Shown: piece after piece, positions 52,041-60,897 of the stretch | How the letters are laid out: each line of letters starts with the position of its first letter | Position numbering within the stretch: the first letter of the stretch is position 1 | NCBI RefSeq assembly: GCF_013265555.1 | Contig: NZ_CP041345.1 | Location: 2,092,581 to 2,156,580 of the forward strand | Reading direction: 5' to 3' | Origin: Tenuifilum thalassicum | GTDB taxonomy: Bacteria; Bacteroidota; Bacteroidia; Bacteroidales; Tenuifilaceae | DNA length: 64,000 nucleotides | Program-made: the position numbers and the translations under genes | Notes under the pieces: generated by a model | The model's input: only the letters and a program-made list of their open reading frames with translations | Database searches by the model: none | What the model was told of the DNA's origin: nothing

Positions 52041-52816
52041 TTAAAATTTTAAATTGTAATTTAAAGTAACTCCTTTAGAAAACGCATTTGTCGTTACAGA
52101 AAAATCATCTAAAGCCCTTTTTAATTTACTATTCCTGCCACCTACTGATGCAACCCATATTATATCATAAACCCATATTGATATTCCAGCTCCTAAAAAT
52201 AAAACATTATCATATTTAAAAAGCCAATATTTCTTTTCACCATAACCATTGAATGTTAATTCCTCTTGGTTTGTTCTAGGGTTTACATAAATTGAATATT
52301 GAGGTTCTCTATATATTTTACTATTTGCAATTATACCTAATGTCAAAAATGCAACAGAAGATAATGTTCTTAAATAGGGTTTAAAGTGCAAATTCCTATA
52401 ATCCGAAACAAAATAATCGCCTAAACCAGGTAAAACTAATGAATATATAAAACTGCCATACCCTTTCTTTTTGTAAAAACTATTTATATTAATAACTTGT
52501 GGTCTAAGTTTTGAATAAAGTAAATAATTATCCTTATCCATATCCCATATTAAACAGTTACTCTTATGTTCTCCTAAATTATTATCCCCACAGAAAGAGA
52601 TTGACTTTGGAATTAATGGGTTATACTCTCGTCCCATAAATAAAAAAGAACATTATTATTATTTATAGGCGACTTTGATGAATAATATACTATCATCCTA
52701 TTGTTTAATAATTTAACACTATCTAAATCTATTTTTTGAGGTTTCTGTCCAACAGAATCGATACTAAAGACAAACAAAAAAAGAAATATAAAATAGTTAT
52801 AATAAAATTTTAACAT
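52041..52816 (-). pseudogene. Exported protein split by a probable frameshift
   Basis: Two overlapping frames look like one gene. The first (52613-52816, 67 residues) has a signal peptide (MLKFYYNYFIFLFLFVFSID, ending VGQ) and stops soon after YYSSKSPINNNNVLF. The second (52041-52637, 198 residues) begins in another frame at MGREYNPLIPKSISF. They meet at an A6 tract on the plus strand (52642-52647); one extra base there would join ...NNNNVLF to ...MGREYNPL and give about 250 residues. The C-terminal part has GYGSFIYSLVLPGLGDYFV, two hydrophobic stretches and VTLNYNLKF at the end. The LPGLGDY motif recalls Bacteroidota membrane modules with LPG-x-GDY, but I cannot name a family. The region is clearly AT-richer than its neighbours. 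Confidence 0.6.
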
Positions 52817-52827
52817 ATTAGTTATTT

Positions 52828-53544
52828 TTAGATTATTTGGTTATAAAAGGAAATTATTTTTATTAGATCATTTTCTTTCTTAAGGTTTAACTTATTCAAA
52901 GAAATAAATTCTTCTATCTCTTTTCTCTTTTTTCCTAACAAATGGAGTAATTCATTTTTCTTACCATAAAACTTAGTTGGTGAAGTGTTTTCCTCAACTC
53001 TTATAAACAATGAAGTTTGCGTTTGATAAGCATTTATTGATGTTTCTGCTGCACCATATCTTAAACCAACATTGCTTTCACTAATACTTTTATCATACTT
53101 CTTCAACAATTGGCACCTCCCATCTACTAAAACTTCTAGATAAGCGCCTTGTATGTAAGGGCCAAAATGATCCTTACTAGTAATAATATCATAAATAAAT
53201 TTCTTTCCCATGAAATTAAAGGCCAATACTTGAAAAGGATCCATAAAAACTAAAGTATCGTTGTTGTATATTAGTTCAATATTTTGGGAAGCAATATTAA
53301 AACGAAAAAGAGATTTGTATTTGATATTATTTTTTAATCTTAATTCGCCAATCATCCATTCCTTTGTAAGATATTCACTTCCTACTATAGATTTTGAAGT
53401 AAGAGTCCTATCTTCGACTCTTAAAAAAGATGCTTTAAAATTAGACGAACCATATCCAGCAATATGCATCATTTGTGTTTGCCCATGTACACAAAATAGC
53501 TTTATAAAAAGAAAAACAGTAAGCAAAATTCTTAAACTTTTCAT
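52828..53544 (-). CDS. Unrecognised exported protein
   Basis: This protein has about 238 residues if it starts at the ATG at 53542-53544, where MKSLRILLTVFLFIKLFCVH is a signal peptide (ending HGQTQ). A longer open frame to 53631 adds 29 residues with no such feature. The mature part is basic and beta-rich (GEYLTKEW-like SEYLTKEWMIGELRLKNNI, NDTLVFMDPFQVLAFNFMGK, GRCQLLKKYDKSI) and ends in a lysine-rich helix (LLHLLGKKRKEIEEFISLNK). It is separated from the frameshifted gene by only 11 bases. Codon use is strongly AT-biased. I do not recognise it, and it may have arrived by transfer together with its neighbour. Confidence 0.65.
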   Translation of the reverse strand: MKSLRILLTVFLFIKLFCVHGQTQMMHIAGYGSSNFKASFLRVEDRTLTSKSIVGSEYLTKEWMIGELRLKNNIKYKSLFRFNIASQNIELIYNNDTLVFMDPFQVLAFNFMGKKFIYDIITSKDHFGPYIQGAYLEVLVDGRCQLLKKYDKSISESNVGLRYGAAETSINAYQTQTSLFIRVEENTSPTKFYGKKNELLHLLGKKRKEIEEFISLNKLNLKKENDLIKIISFYNQII

Positions 53545-53640
53545 GTTTAATTTACCTTTTGTAGATACTACTATGAATAGTTGCATAGAAATAGCATTTT
53601 TATTATTAATGATTTCAGCTAAAACTTTCAAATAAAAACT

Positions 53641-53661
53641 GGGGGCAAATAAAATGCCCCC
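53641..53661 (-). terminator. Terminator of SusC/D system 2
   Basis: A 6-bp GC stem (GGGGGC/GCCCCC) with a 9-nt loop lies 26 bases after the stop of the lipoprotein gene. On the minus strand it is followed by AGTTTTTATTT. Confidence 0.75.
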
Positions 53662-53686
53662 AATTATTCAGTACACTATAATTACA

Positions 53687-54592
53687 CTATTTTGATACAG
53701 GTGTGAAGGTTACATCAAACACGTCCCACACGGAGCCTGCATAGTCTCCAGTTGCTAATAAATGTCCCCAGAAATCAACGTGAATCTCACCTGTTTCTGC
53801 ATTTACAGTACCCACTAATGGAGCATTGTAGAGGTTAAGATCAGCATCTCCCAGGTAAACAGCAACATCACCATATCCATAAATATCACCAATAAGTTGT
53901 CCAGGTTGGATTGTAATGGTTAGGTTTTGTACATCTATTGTAGCTACCAATGCAGTACTTTTGCCTTTAATTCCTGTTATGACAATGTTGTTCAATGGAT
54001 CGTTAGGGTCAAGTGCAATTTGAATGTCTTCACCCCAATCTTCATCCCAATCACCAGGTGCACCATAGCTCTTTGCAAAAGCGGAATAGTTGCCAACCCA
54101 TGGAGCCAATGGTCCTGGGTTAAATGATTGAATTACCCCCATAGCATTAGGAGCATAAACATTACCACTTGATGGTGTACCAAGTTTATACCCTAAGCTA
54201 TAATAAACACCAGGGGTAAACTTATCTCTATAAAGTTTTACTTTTAGCTGGGCAGAGTTTTTACCAGCCGGAACAGTTACTGATCCCCCAACAATCTCAT
54301 ATGCTTCATTGGATAAAGTAGTTAATGAATCAATAATCTCAACTGGAATCGTCACATCAGTTTCTGGAACAGCACCCCAAACTAAAATGTCTATAGTAAA
54401 ATCGGTAACTGCTGTATCAACATTAACAACAACATTTTTGTTTGGGTTATTAATTACAAAGGTAGTTCCTAAACTTTTGTCATTAGGATCGTAGGGCTTA
54501 GTAAGCTCCTCATTCTTCTCACAGGAGACAAACAACATAGTAGCCCCTAAGAGAAATGTTGCAAATATTCTGAAATATGTTTTCATAGTCAT
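53687..54592 (-). CDS. SusC/D-linked surface lipoprotein (system 2)
   Basis: This 301-residue protein is the third gene of the second SusC/SusD unit. The lipobox is L-F-V-S-C followed by EKNEE, acidic residues that fit the surface export signal. The first half is a beta-sandwich (about 40-135: TTFVINNPNKNVVVNVDTAV, TIPVEIIDSLTTLSNEAYEI, GGSVTVPAGKNSAQLKVKL), which resembles Calx-beta or DUF4843/DUF1735-like domains. The second half (about 150-301) is an open beta domain with GEIHVDFWGHLLATGDYAG. Substrate binding is inferred. The gene starts 18 bases after susD ends. Confidence 0.78.
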   Translation of the reverse strand: MTMKTYFRIFATFLLGATMLFVSCEKNEELTKPYDPNDKSLGTTFVINNPNKNVVVNVDTAVTDFTIDILVWGAVPETDVTIPVEIIDSLTTLSNEAYEIVGGSVTVPAGKNSAQLKVKLYRDKFTPGVYYSLGYKLGTPSSGNVYAPNAMGVIQSFNPGPLAPWVGNYSAFAKSYGAPGDWDEDWGEDIQIALDPNDPLNNIVITGIKGKSTALVATIDVQNLTITIQPGQLIGDIYGYGDVAVYLGDADLNLYNAPLVGTVNAETGEIHVDFWGHLLATGDYAGSVWDVFDVTFTPVSK

Positions 54593-54610
54593 CTTAGTTT
54601 AATTTTATTA

Positions 54611-56002
54611 CTATTCAACATCCCACCAAACTCTCTCAGAAATGCTTACAGGATCTACATTTGAGTTGTAAACAATTTCACTCTGAGCGTAAGGGAACCG
54701 ACGAGGCATAGCATTCAAAGCAGCGTTTTGTGGCAGAACCAAGAAGTTAGGGAAACCTGTACGTCTATAGTCATTATATGAATACATAGTACCACATAGG
54801 GCAACCCACTTCTGATTAATAATCATTTCTAGTGTTAGGTTGTTAGGATCGGAAAGTGTAACGTTGGTTGCAAAGAATGGATATGCTGTTTGCCAGGTAC
54901 TTGCATTAGCTACACCTACTTGCTCTAATGAAGCCTGAATCCCTTCAAGATATGCTTGGTATGCTGCAGACTTATCAGTAGGTAGCAATGCTTCTGCTTG
55001 CATGAACTTTTGTTCTGCATAGGTTATAAACCATACACCAGCATCATCAGCAGCTAAGTAATCACCTAGTGTTGAAATATTTTCATCTTCGCTACCGATT
55101 GCGCCTCCCGTATAAGGTGTATTTTTAGCAAAAAAATCTATTCTTGGATCAACAGTGCTATTTAAATAGTCGATAAATGTTTTCCCCATTCCAATATCAC
55201 CTCTTTCCTTAAGGAACTGATATAATGGATGTCCAGCTCCATCCGGATCGCTAAAATAAAACACCATATTATCTGCACTAGACGTCAACCCTCCTTGGTT
55301 TAATACGTTAATTACATCTTGGTAAGCATTGCTATTCCTCTTTGATTGCACTAAAATAGCACGTGCTTTCAAAGCATATGCAGCGTTAATCCATTTTTGT
55401 GTATTGTTATTATAAATCATATCACCAGCAAGTGCTTCACCAGTCTTTGGTGCAGATAAATTAGTTATGGCATCATCGAGCAGGCCTAAAACAGTAGTAT
55501 AAATTTGCTGTTGGCTATCAAGTTTTGGATTCAAATTTGCACCTTCCTGAAAAGCTTCACTGTAAGGTATGTCACCAAATAAATCAGTTAATGCCATTAA
55601 TGCTATGGATTCCAAAATTTCTGCAACACCCTTAAATTGGTTTGAATTAGTTGCTTCAGCCTTCTCTTTAATCTTTTGGATATCCATTAAAGTACCATAA
55701 TAGAAACTACTCCAAACATTATTTACATCAGATGGAGTCATATTATAACGGCCCTGTGTTAGCGATTGACGAGCAAAGCCATTAAAGTATTGCATCCACA
55801 TGTTAAGTGGCCTTACAATATCATTACCACCTAAATCATAAGCTAAGTTAGCTTGTACTGCTGGAAGGATTAATTTCATTGGCACATCTGCAGGTGTATC
55901 CGGGTTAACATTGATATCCGGATCAACCCATTCGCAACTTGACACGGTTAATATTAATGCCAAGATTACTGCTATATTCTTAAATAACATTTTTCGTTTC
56001 AT
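54611..56002 (-). CDS. SusD/RagB-like lipoprotein (system 2)
   Basis: This 463-residue lipoprotein has a lipobox ending T-V-S-S-C followed by EWVDPD. Family signs are NPDTPADVPMKLILPAVQAN, ESIALMALTDLFGDIPYSEA, FQEGANLNPKLDSQQQIYTT, KWINAAYALKARAILVQSKR, TYAEQKFMQAEALLPTDKSA and QKWVALCGTMYSYNDYRRTG, ending in SERVWWDVE. It is the SusD-like type 2 form and pairs with the SusC gene that ends 19 bases upstream. Substrate is unknown. Confidence 0.92.
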   Translation of the reverse strand: MKRKMLFKNIAVILALILTVSSCEWVDPDINVNPDTPADVPMKLILPAVQANLAYDLGGNDIVRPLNMWMQYFNGFARQSLTQGRYNMTPSDVNNVWSSFYYGTLMDIQKIKEKAEATNSNQFKGVAEILESIALMALTDLFGDIPYSEAFQEGANLNPKLDSQQQIYTTVLGLLDDAITNLSAPKTGEALAGDMIYNNNTQKWINAAYALKARAILVQSKRNSNAYQDVINVLNQGGLTSSADNMVFYFSDPDGAGHPLYQFLKERGDIGMGKTFIDYLNSTVDPRIDFFAKNTPYTGGAIGSEDENISTLGDYLAADDAGVWFITYAEQKFMQAEALLPTDKSAAYQAYLEGIQASLEQVGVANASTWQTAYPFFATNVTLSDPNNLTLEMIINQKWVALCGTMYSYNDYRRTGFPNFLVLPQNAALNAMPRRFPYAQSEIVYNSNVDPVSISERVWWDVE

Positions 56003-56021
56003 AAATTAAAAATTTAAATTG

Positions 56022-59000
56022 TTAGAATCCTAAACGTAAACCAAATGTGTAGAGCTTTTTACCTGGCATGTTAAAATAATCCATTCCCTGACCATTACTT
56101 GCTCCAGTAAGGTTTGTTTCAGGATCAATACCAGTATAAGGAGTAATTAAAAGTAAGTTGTTGCCTGTAAAATAAACTTCAAGGCTCTTTATAGGTGTCG
56201 ATTTTAGAAGTTTTTCATTAAACCTGTAAGATAGTGTAATTTCTCTAATTCTAAACCAGTCAGTTTTTTCTAGCTCTGAACTATTTGGAGCACCTCCAAA
56301 GTTACTACCATTTCCCTGGAACCATTTCTGGTCAAGAACTACAGGAATATTATTAGTAGAACCATCGGTAACAACATTTCCATTATCATCTACATAACCA
56401 AGAACGCCATCAAAAACAACAATGTTTTCAGCTGGAGTTTGGTCAAAATTGATAGAACCATCTGGATTATAAACAACCTCACGGTTTTCAGTTGCCTTAC
56501 TTACACCAAAGAAGTTAAGTGCAGATTTTGTTCCGTTCCACATCATTCCACCCTTTTTAATATCAATAAGGACAGAAAGGCTAATACCCTTATAGCTGAA
56601 CGTATTGTATACATTCACAGTATAGTCAGGATCCACTTGTCCAAGAGGTATCATGCCTTGTTCTTGGTTGGTCATGGGATAACCAACTGGTCCTTTGTTT
56701 GGATCTGTATTGATAAGGACATTACCATTAGCGTCTCTGTACCAATCATAACCGTAGAATGACCTATAAACCTGACCTGCAACAGCACGGATTTGAGGAT
56801 CAGTAAAGCCAGCTAAGAATACATCTTCGATTCCAGGAGCCAACCTATCAACCATGGTTTTCATCTTTGTGAAGTTAGCATTAATATCCCACTGGAAACT
56901 TGAAGTTTTTACAGGTGTGGCATTTAACGAAAGTTCAACACCGTTTGTAGTCATCTTAGCTGCATTCATGAACTGACCATAAAGACCAGTACTTGGGGCA
57001 ATTGGTACATTAAGAATAAGATCTTCGTTTACGTTGTTAAAATATGAAAAGTCAAGTCCAACTCGATTATTTAAAAACCTTAACTCGGTACCGACTTCCA
57101 GAGATTTCATGCTCTCATGAGTTAGGTTGGGTGAACCACCTGTATCACCATAAGAGAAACCAGTTGCACCTAACATAGGAAAAGAACCACCAGTAGTCCA
57201 GCCATCACCAACTCCACCAGAAAACCATTGAGTTGATAGAGCATAAATTGGAGCCACGTTAGCTGTTAAGGCATATGATGCTCTTAACTTACCGAAAGAA
57301 AGAATGTTGTTATCCTTAAGCCCAGGTAATTCGGAGAAGATAAAGCCAACGTTTGCTGAAGGATAAAACTTAGCCTTAGCATTTGGCATTGATGTGGCTT
57401 TCTCGTATCTTCCAGTTGCACCTAAATACAACATGTTGTAAAAAGCCAAAGAAACATCACCAAAGAAAGCACTACTCCTAAATTCTGCTTCACCTACTCC
57501 TGCAGATTGGTTGGAAGTATTGGAAACATGGTAAAAACCAGGAATGTCAAGCGGAGCATTTGTTGCTGCAGAAACAGACTTTCCATAATCTCCATACATG
57601 TTAAAACCAAAAGTTCCAGTTAGGTTAATGTTTTCCGTAAAGTTATGATTTATTAAAGCCAGAAGGTCAGAGTTTATTATAGATGAGAATGAGCTACCTT
57701 CCGAAACAGATCCATTTGGCACAGCTCTTGAATTTATTGCAAATATTTGCTTATACCTTCTTACATACCAGTCAACACCTATTTGATATTTAAAGGTTAA
57801 CCAGTCAAGAGCTTTGAATTCAAGTGATGAATTACCTATGAAACGGTTAATATTCTCTGTATAAGGGTTTTTGTTAATTGTCCAATATGGGTTATCATAT
57901 CCACCACCATGACGATAATTTCTTTGAATACCACCAGGCAGTTCATAACCCATATTATTAAAGAATGACGGAGGTGTCCTAAGCAATCCTAACATTACAC
58001 CAGAAACATTGGAACCTTTTTGAATAAATGTTCCTTCTGAATTTACATAATTTGAGTTAGCAGACAACTTCAAATTTTTCAAAAGATTTGAAGTAAAGTT
58101 AGCCCTAATAGAGGTTCTTTTAAATTCTTCGTTAGGAACAACACTTGTTTCGTTTCTGTTACCAACCGAGAAATAGAATTGGCTATACTCATTACTACCA
58201 GAAATACTAGCGTTATTATCGTATGTAACTCCAGTTTGGAAAAATTCATACCTGTCATAGGGTACAACTGGACCTAAGGTTGGATCAGCAAGTGGGCTGG
58301 ATTTAGGCACAATTGCTCCATACACATCATAATCGGGCCATGTCCATACAGATGGGTCCTTTGAATATGCAGATTGGTCTAGACGAGGACCCCAAGATGT
58401 TGAAGCACCTGAAGACCAAACTCCGTTACTACCTTGAGCAAAAGTGTTTTGTAGTTCAGGTAGTTGAGAAACTTCGCTTAGCTGAACGGAAGAGTTAATA
58501 TCAACCTTAAATGTTTGTCCTTTTTTCCCTTTTTTGGTGTTGATTAGAATAACACCATTAGCAGCTTGAACACCGTAAAGAGCGGTTGCAGCTCCTCCTT
58601 TTAGAACAGTGATAGACTCGATATCATCGGGATTGATATCAATAGCACGCGATGAACGTTGAACACCATCAACACTATTTCCAGTATCACCACTACCACC
58701 AGAACTAATAGGTTGTCCATCAACTATGAATAGTGGTTGATTGTTTCCTGTTATTGAGGATGCACCACGAATAGTAATATAAGAAGCAGCACCTGCAGAA
58801 CCTGAGGAGTTTATGATTTGTACACCAGAGGTCTTTGCAGATAAGGCTTTAACAACATCCCCAGTACCTGATTTCTGAATGGTTTCGGAATTAACTTCCT
58901 GTACATTATAACCAAGGGCCTTTCTCTCCCTAGTTATACCCAAGGCTGTAACAACAACCTCCTCCATTTGAACAGATTCGGTTTCCATTACTACGTCTAT

Positions 59001-59273
59001 AACAGAGCGGCCAGCAATGGCAACTTCTTGGGTTTTAAACCCCACAAAGCTAAAGGTTAGTGATTGAGCACTTGTTGGGACACTGAGTTCATACTTACCT
59101 TTAGCATCGGTAATTACGCCAACAGTTGTGCCTTTAACAAAAACTGAAACACCCGGCATGGGCATTCCATCCTCGGAACTGGTAACCGTTCCGGTAATCC
59201 TCACCGTTTGCGCCTGCACAAGGGTAATACCAGCAAGCAGCAAACTTGCAAGAAAAACGCTTAGTTTTTTCAT
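56022..59273 (-). CDS. SusC/RagA TonB-linked outer membrane protein (system 2)
   Basis: This 1083-residue receptor has a signal peptide (about 1-21, ending VQAQ), a CarboxypepD-like domain (VRITGTVTSSEDGMPMPGVS), the SusC signature ESITVLKGGAATALYGVQAA and NGVILINTKKGKKG near 213-245, and a long barrel ending GKKLYTFGLRLGF with a C-terminal Phe. It starts the second unit and is followed by its SusD. The signal peptide and first 33 or so residues are almost identical to system 3, yet the rest differs. Confidence 0.95.
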   Translation of the reverse strand: MKKLSVFLASLLLAGITLVQAQTVRITGTVTSSEDGMPMPGVSVFVKGTTVGVITDAKGKYELSVPTSAQSLTFSFVGFKTQEVAIAGRSVIDVVMETESVQMEEVVVTALGITRERKALGYNVQEVNSETIQKSGTGDVVKALSAKTSGVQIINSSGSAGAASYITIRGASSITGNNQPLFIVDGQPISSGGSGDTGNSVDGVQRSSRAIDINPDDIESITVLKGGAATALYGVQAANGVILINTKKGKKGQTFKVDINSSVQLSEVSQLPELQNTFAQGSNGVWSSGASTSWGPRLDQSAYSKDPSVWTWPDYDVYGAIVPKSSPLADPTLGPVVPYDRYEFFQTGVTYDNNASISGSNEYSQFYFSVGNRNETSVVPNEEFKRTSIRANFTSNLLKNLKLSANSNYVNSEGTFIQKGSNVSGVMLGLLRTPPSFFNNMGYELPGGIQRNYRHGGGYDNPYWTINKNPYTENINRFIGNSSLEFKALDWLTFKYQIGVDWYVRRYKQIFAINSRAVPNGSVSEGSSFSSIINSDLLALINHNFTENINLTGTFGFNMYGDYGKSVSAATNAPLDIPGFYHVSNTSNQSAGVGEAEFRSSAFFGDVSLAFYNMLYLGATGRYEKATSMPNAKAKFYPSANVGFIFSELPGLKDNNILSFGKLRASYALTANVAPIYALSTQWFSGGVGDGWTTGGSFPMLGATGFSYGDTGGSPNLTHESMKSLEVGTELRFLNNRVGLDFSYFNNVNEDLILNVPIAPSTGLYGQFMNAAKMTTNGVELSLNATPVKTSSFQWDINANFTKMKTMVDRLAPGIEDVFLAGFTDPQIRAVAGQVYRSFYGYDWYRDANGNVLINTDPNKGPVGYPMTNQEQGMIPLGQVDPDYTVNVYNTFSYKGISLSVLIDIKKGGMMWNGTKSALNFFGVSKATENREVVYNPDGSINFDQTPAENIVVFDGVLGYVDDNGNVVTDGSTNNIPVVLDQKWFQGNGSNFGGAPNSSELEKTDWFRIREITLSYRFNEKLLKSTPIKSLEVYFTGNNLLLITPYTGIDPETNLTGASNGQGMDYFNMPGKKLYTFGLRLGF

Positions 59274-59391
59274 AGAACAAGTTTTAGGTTTACAATAGAG
59301 GTTAGTAAATTTTCAACACGACTAATCTACAAAAATGTTTTGCTAAAAGCAATAATTTGATATAACTTTTTTTAACACAGGTAAAAAAAAA

Positions 59392-59413
59392 GGCTGCTTC
59401 TAATGAAGCAACC
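59392..59413 (-). terminator. Terminator of SusC/D system 3
   Basis: On the minus strand a 9-bp stem (GGTTGCTTC/GAAGCAGCC, one G-T pair, loop ATTA) is followed by nine T. It lies 26 bases beyond the SusD stop at 59439 and before the system-2 SusC promoter region. Confidence 0.82.
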
Positions 59414-59438
59414 TTATATATGTATCAATTAACACCCT

Positions 59439-60884
59439 CTAGGGATTTTGATCAGCTTCCGAAATTGCAGGATTATTATCAATTTCAGTCTGAGGTATCT
59501 TATAAATAAATACTGGATCTTCGGCTGGAATAACATTACCAGGAACTGCAGAGAAGATATGATTGGTTCTGTTAAGTCCTTTCTTAAGCCTCATGATATC
59601 ATAGAATGCAAAACCTTCACCCCAAAGTTCAATTCTACGCTCTAACAAAATTCTATCGATTAGAGCTTGGCCGGTTTCAGTTACTGTTGGGGGTGTATAA
59701 AATCTAACATTCCATAATTCTTGTAAAAGATTCTGTGCTGTTGTTTCTTCTGGCCCTCCCATTCTAGCACGTGCCTCTGCTTCAATTAAAAGCATCTCTT
59801 CTGGTCTCATCATAACATAATCTGCAGCAAATTCTTTATCATTAGCCGAAGAAAATTTTAAGTTTACATATACATTAACGCTATTACTAACTGTCGGTAT
59901 AAGCAATTCATCTCTTCTTATATCGCCAGGTTGCATTTGGCTGTACAAAGTGTGGCACAGATATTTAGGACTGTATCCTAATCCAGCATATCCACCTATT
60001 GTCATGTCAAGATGAGAGAAAAATGATGCATATATAGTTGATTGTTCATCATTAAGTGGTAAGCCCCACATCCATACCATTTGAGCTGCATTATCAAAGC
60101 CCGATTCAAACTGTTCAATTGTATTTAGTGCATATCCTTGTCTGGCTGCATTTGCATGCGAAGCAGCTGCGGACCAATCATTCATTACAAGTGCAACTCT
60201 TGCTCTAATACCATGAGCAACAGATAAATCAACCTCAGAAATATCACGACGCTCTATATTTGCCTCTCCAAATAAAGTAATAGCTTCATCCAAATCTGCA
60301 GTAATTAAATCATAAACTTGTTGAACAGTGGCTCTAGGATTACCTTCATTTTTAGGTTCTGTATAAATAGGTACACCAGGATCGTTTTGATGTCCCATGT
60401 ATGTTTGTTGGAAATGTTGTATAAGCCTAAAATATGAATAGGCTCTAAGAGTTAGAGCTTGAGCTTTGATATGCTTTTTTTGCACATCAGTTGCATTTGT
60501 AACTTCATCATAATGAGCAAGTACCTCATTCAAATTTCGAATGCTTCTATAAAACAGACTCCACACGTAAGAGGGCCTCCTATAAGTAGCCTCTCTATTA
60601 TCAATTGTGTAATCATATCTAAACCAATGTAACCGGCCAACAACAATATCTTCACCCATAAGATCTGAAGCTAAATCAATAGCTTTAACTCCAAATTGAT
60701 CGTGGTAAGAATGGTATTCTCTTAAATCACGAGTAACACCATCTATAACCGCTTTAGCCCCCTCTAAATTTGTAAAAACCTTATCATCACTAATAGATGC
60801 TGACGGGCTGGTTTCCAAGAAATCTTCGCTACATGAAACCATTAATCCGACAAGCAGCGTAAATATTAAAAATTTTCTTTTCAT
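59439..60884 (-). CDS. SusD/RagB lipoprotein (system 3)
   Basis: This 481-residue lipoprotein has a lipobox ending L-M-V-S-C then SEDF. It follows the classic RagB plan: FLETSPSASISDDKVFTNLE at the start, SFYRSIRNLNEVLAHYDEV-like helices (VWSLFYRSIRNLNEVLAHYD), ALTLRAYSYFRLIQHFQQTY, ATVQQVYDLITADLDEAITL and the C-terminal RILLERRIELWGEGFAFYDI, then MRLKKGLNRTNH. It is of the larger SusD family with the TPR-like core, unlike the type 2 forms in systems 1 and 2. It lies 13 bases after the SusC gene. Confidence 0.94.
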   Translation of the reverse strand: MKRKFLIFTLLVGLMVSCSEDFLETSPSASISDDKVFTNLEGAKAVIDGVTRDLREYHSYHDQFGVKAIDLASDLMGEDIVVGRLHWFRYDYTIDNREATYRRPSYVWSLFYRSIRNLNEVLAHYDEVTNATDVQKKHIKAQALTLRAYSYFRLIQHFQQTYMGHQNDPGVPIYTEPKNEGNPRATVQQVYDLITADLDEAITLFGEANIERRDISEVDLSVAHGIRARVALVMNDWSAAASHANAARQGYALNTIEQFESGFDNAAQMVWMWGLPLNDEQSTIYASFFSHLDMTIGGYAGLGYSPKYLCHTLYSQMQPGDIRRDELLIPTVSNSVNVYVNLKFSSANDKEFAADYVMMRPEEMLLIEAEARARMGGPEETTAQNLLQELWNVRFYTPPTVTETGQALIDRILLERRIELWGEGFAFYDIMRLKKGLNRTNHIFSAVPGNVIPAEDPVFIYKIPQTEIDNNPAISEADQNP

Positions 60885-60897
60885 ATTTTGTCTCCTT

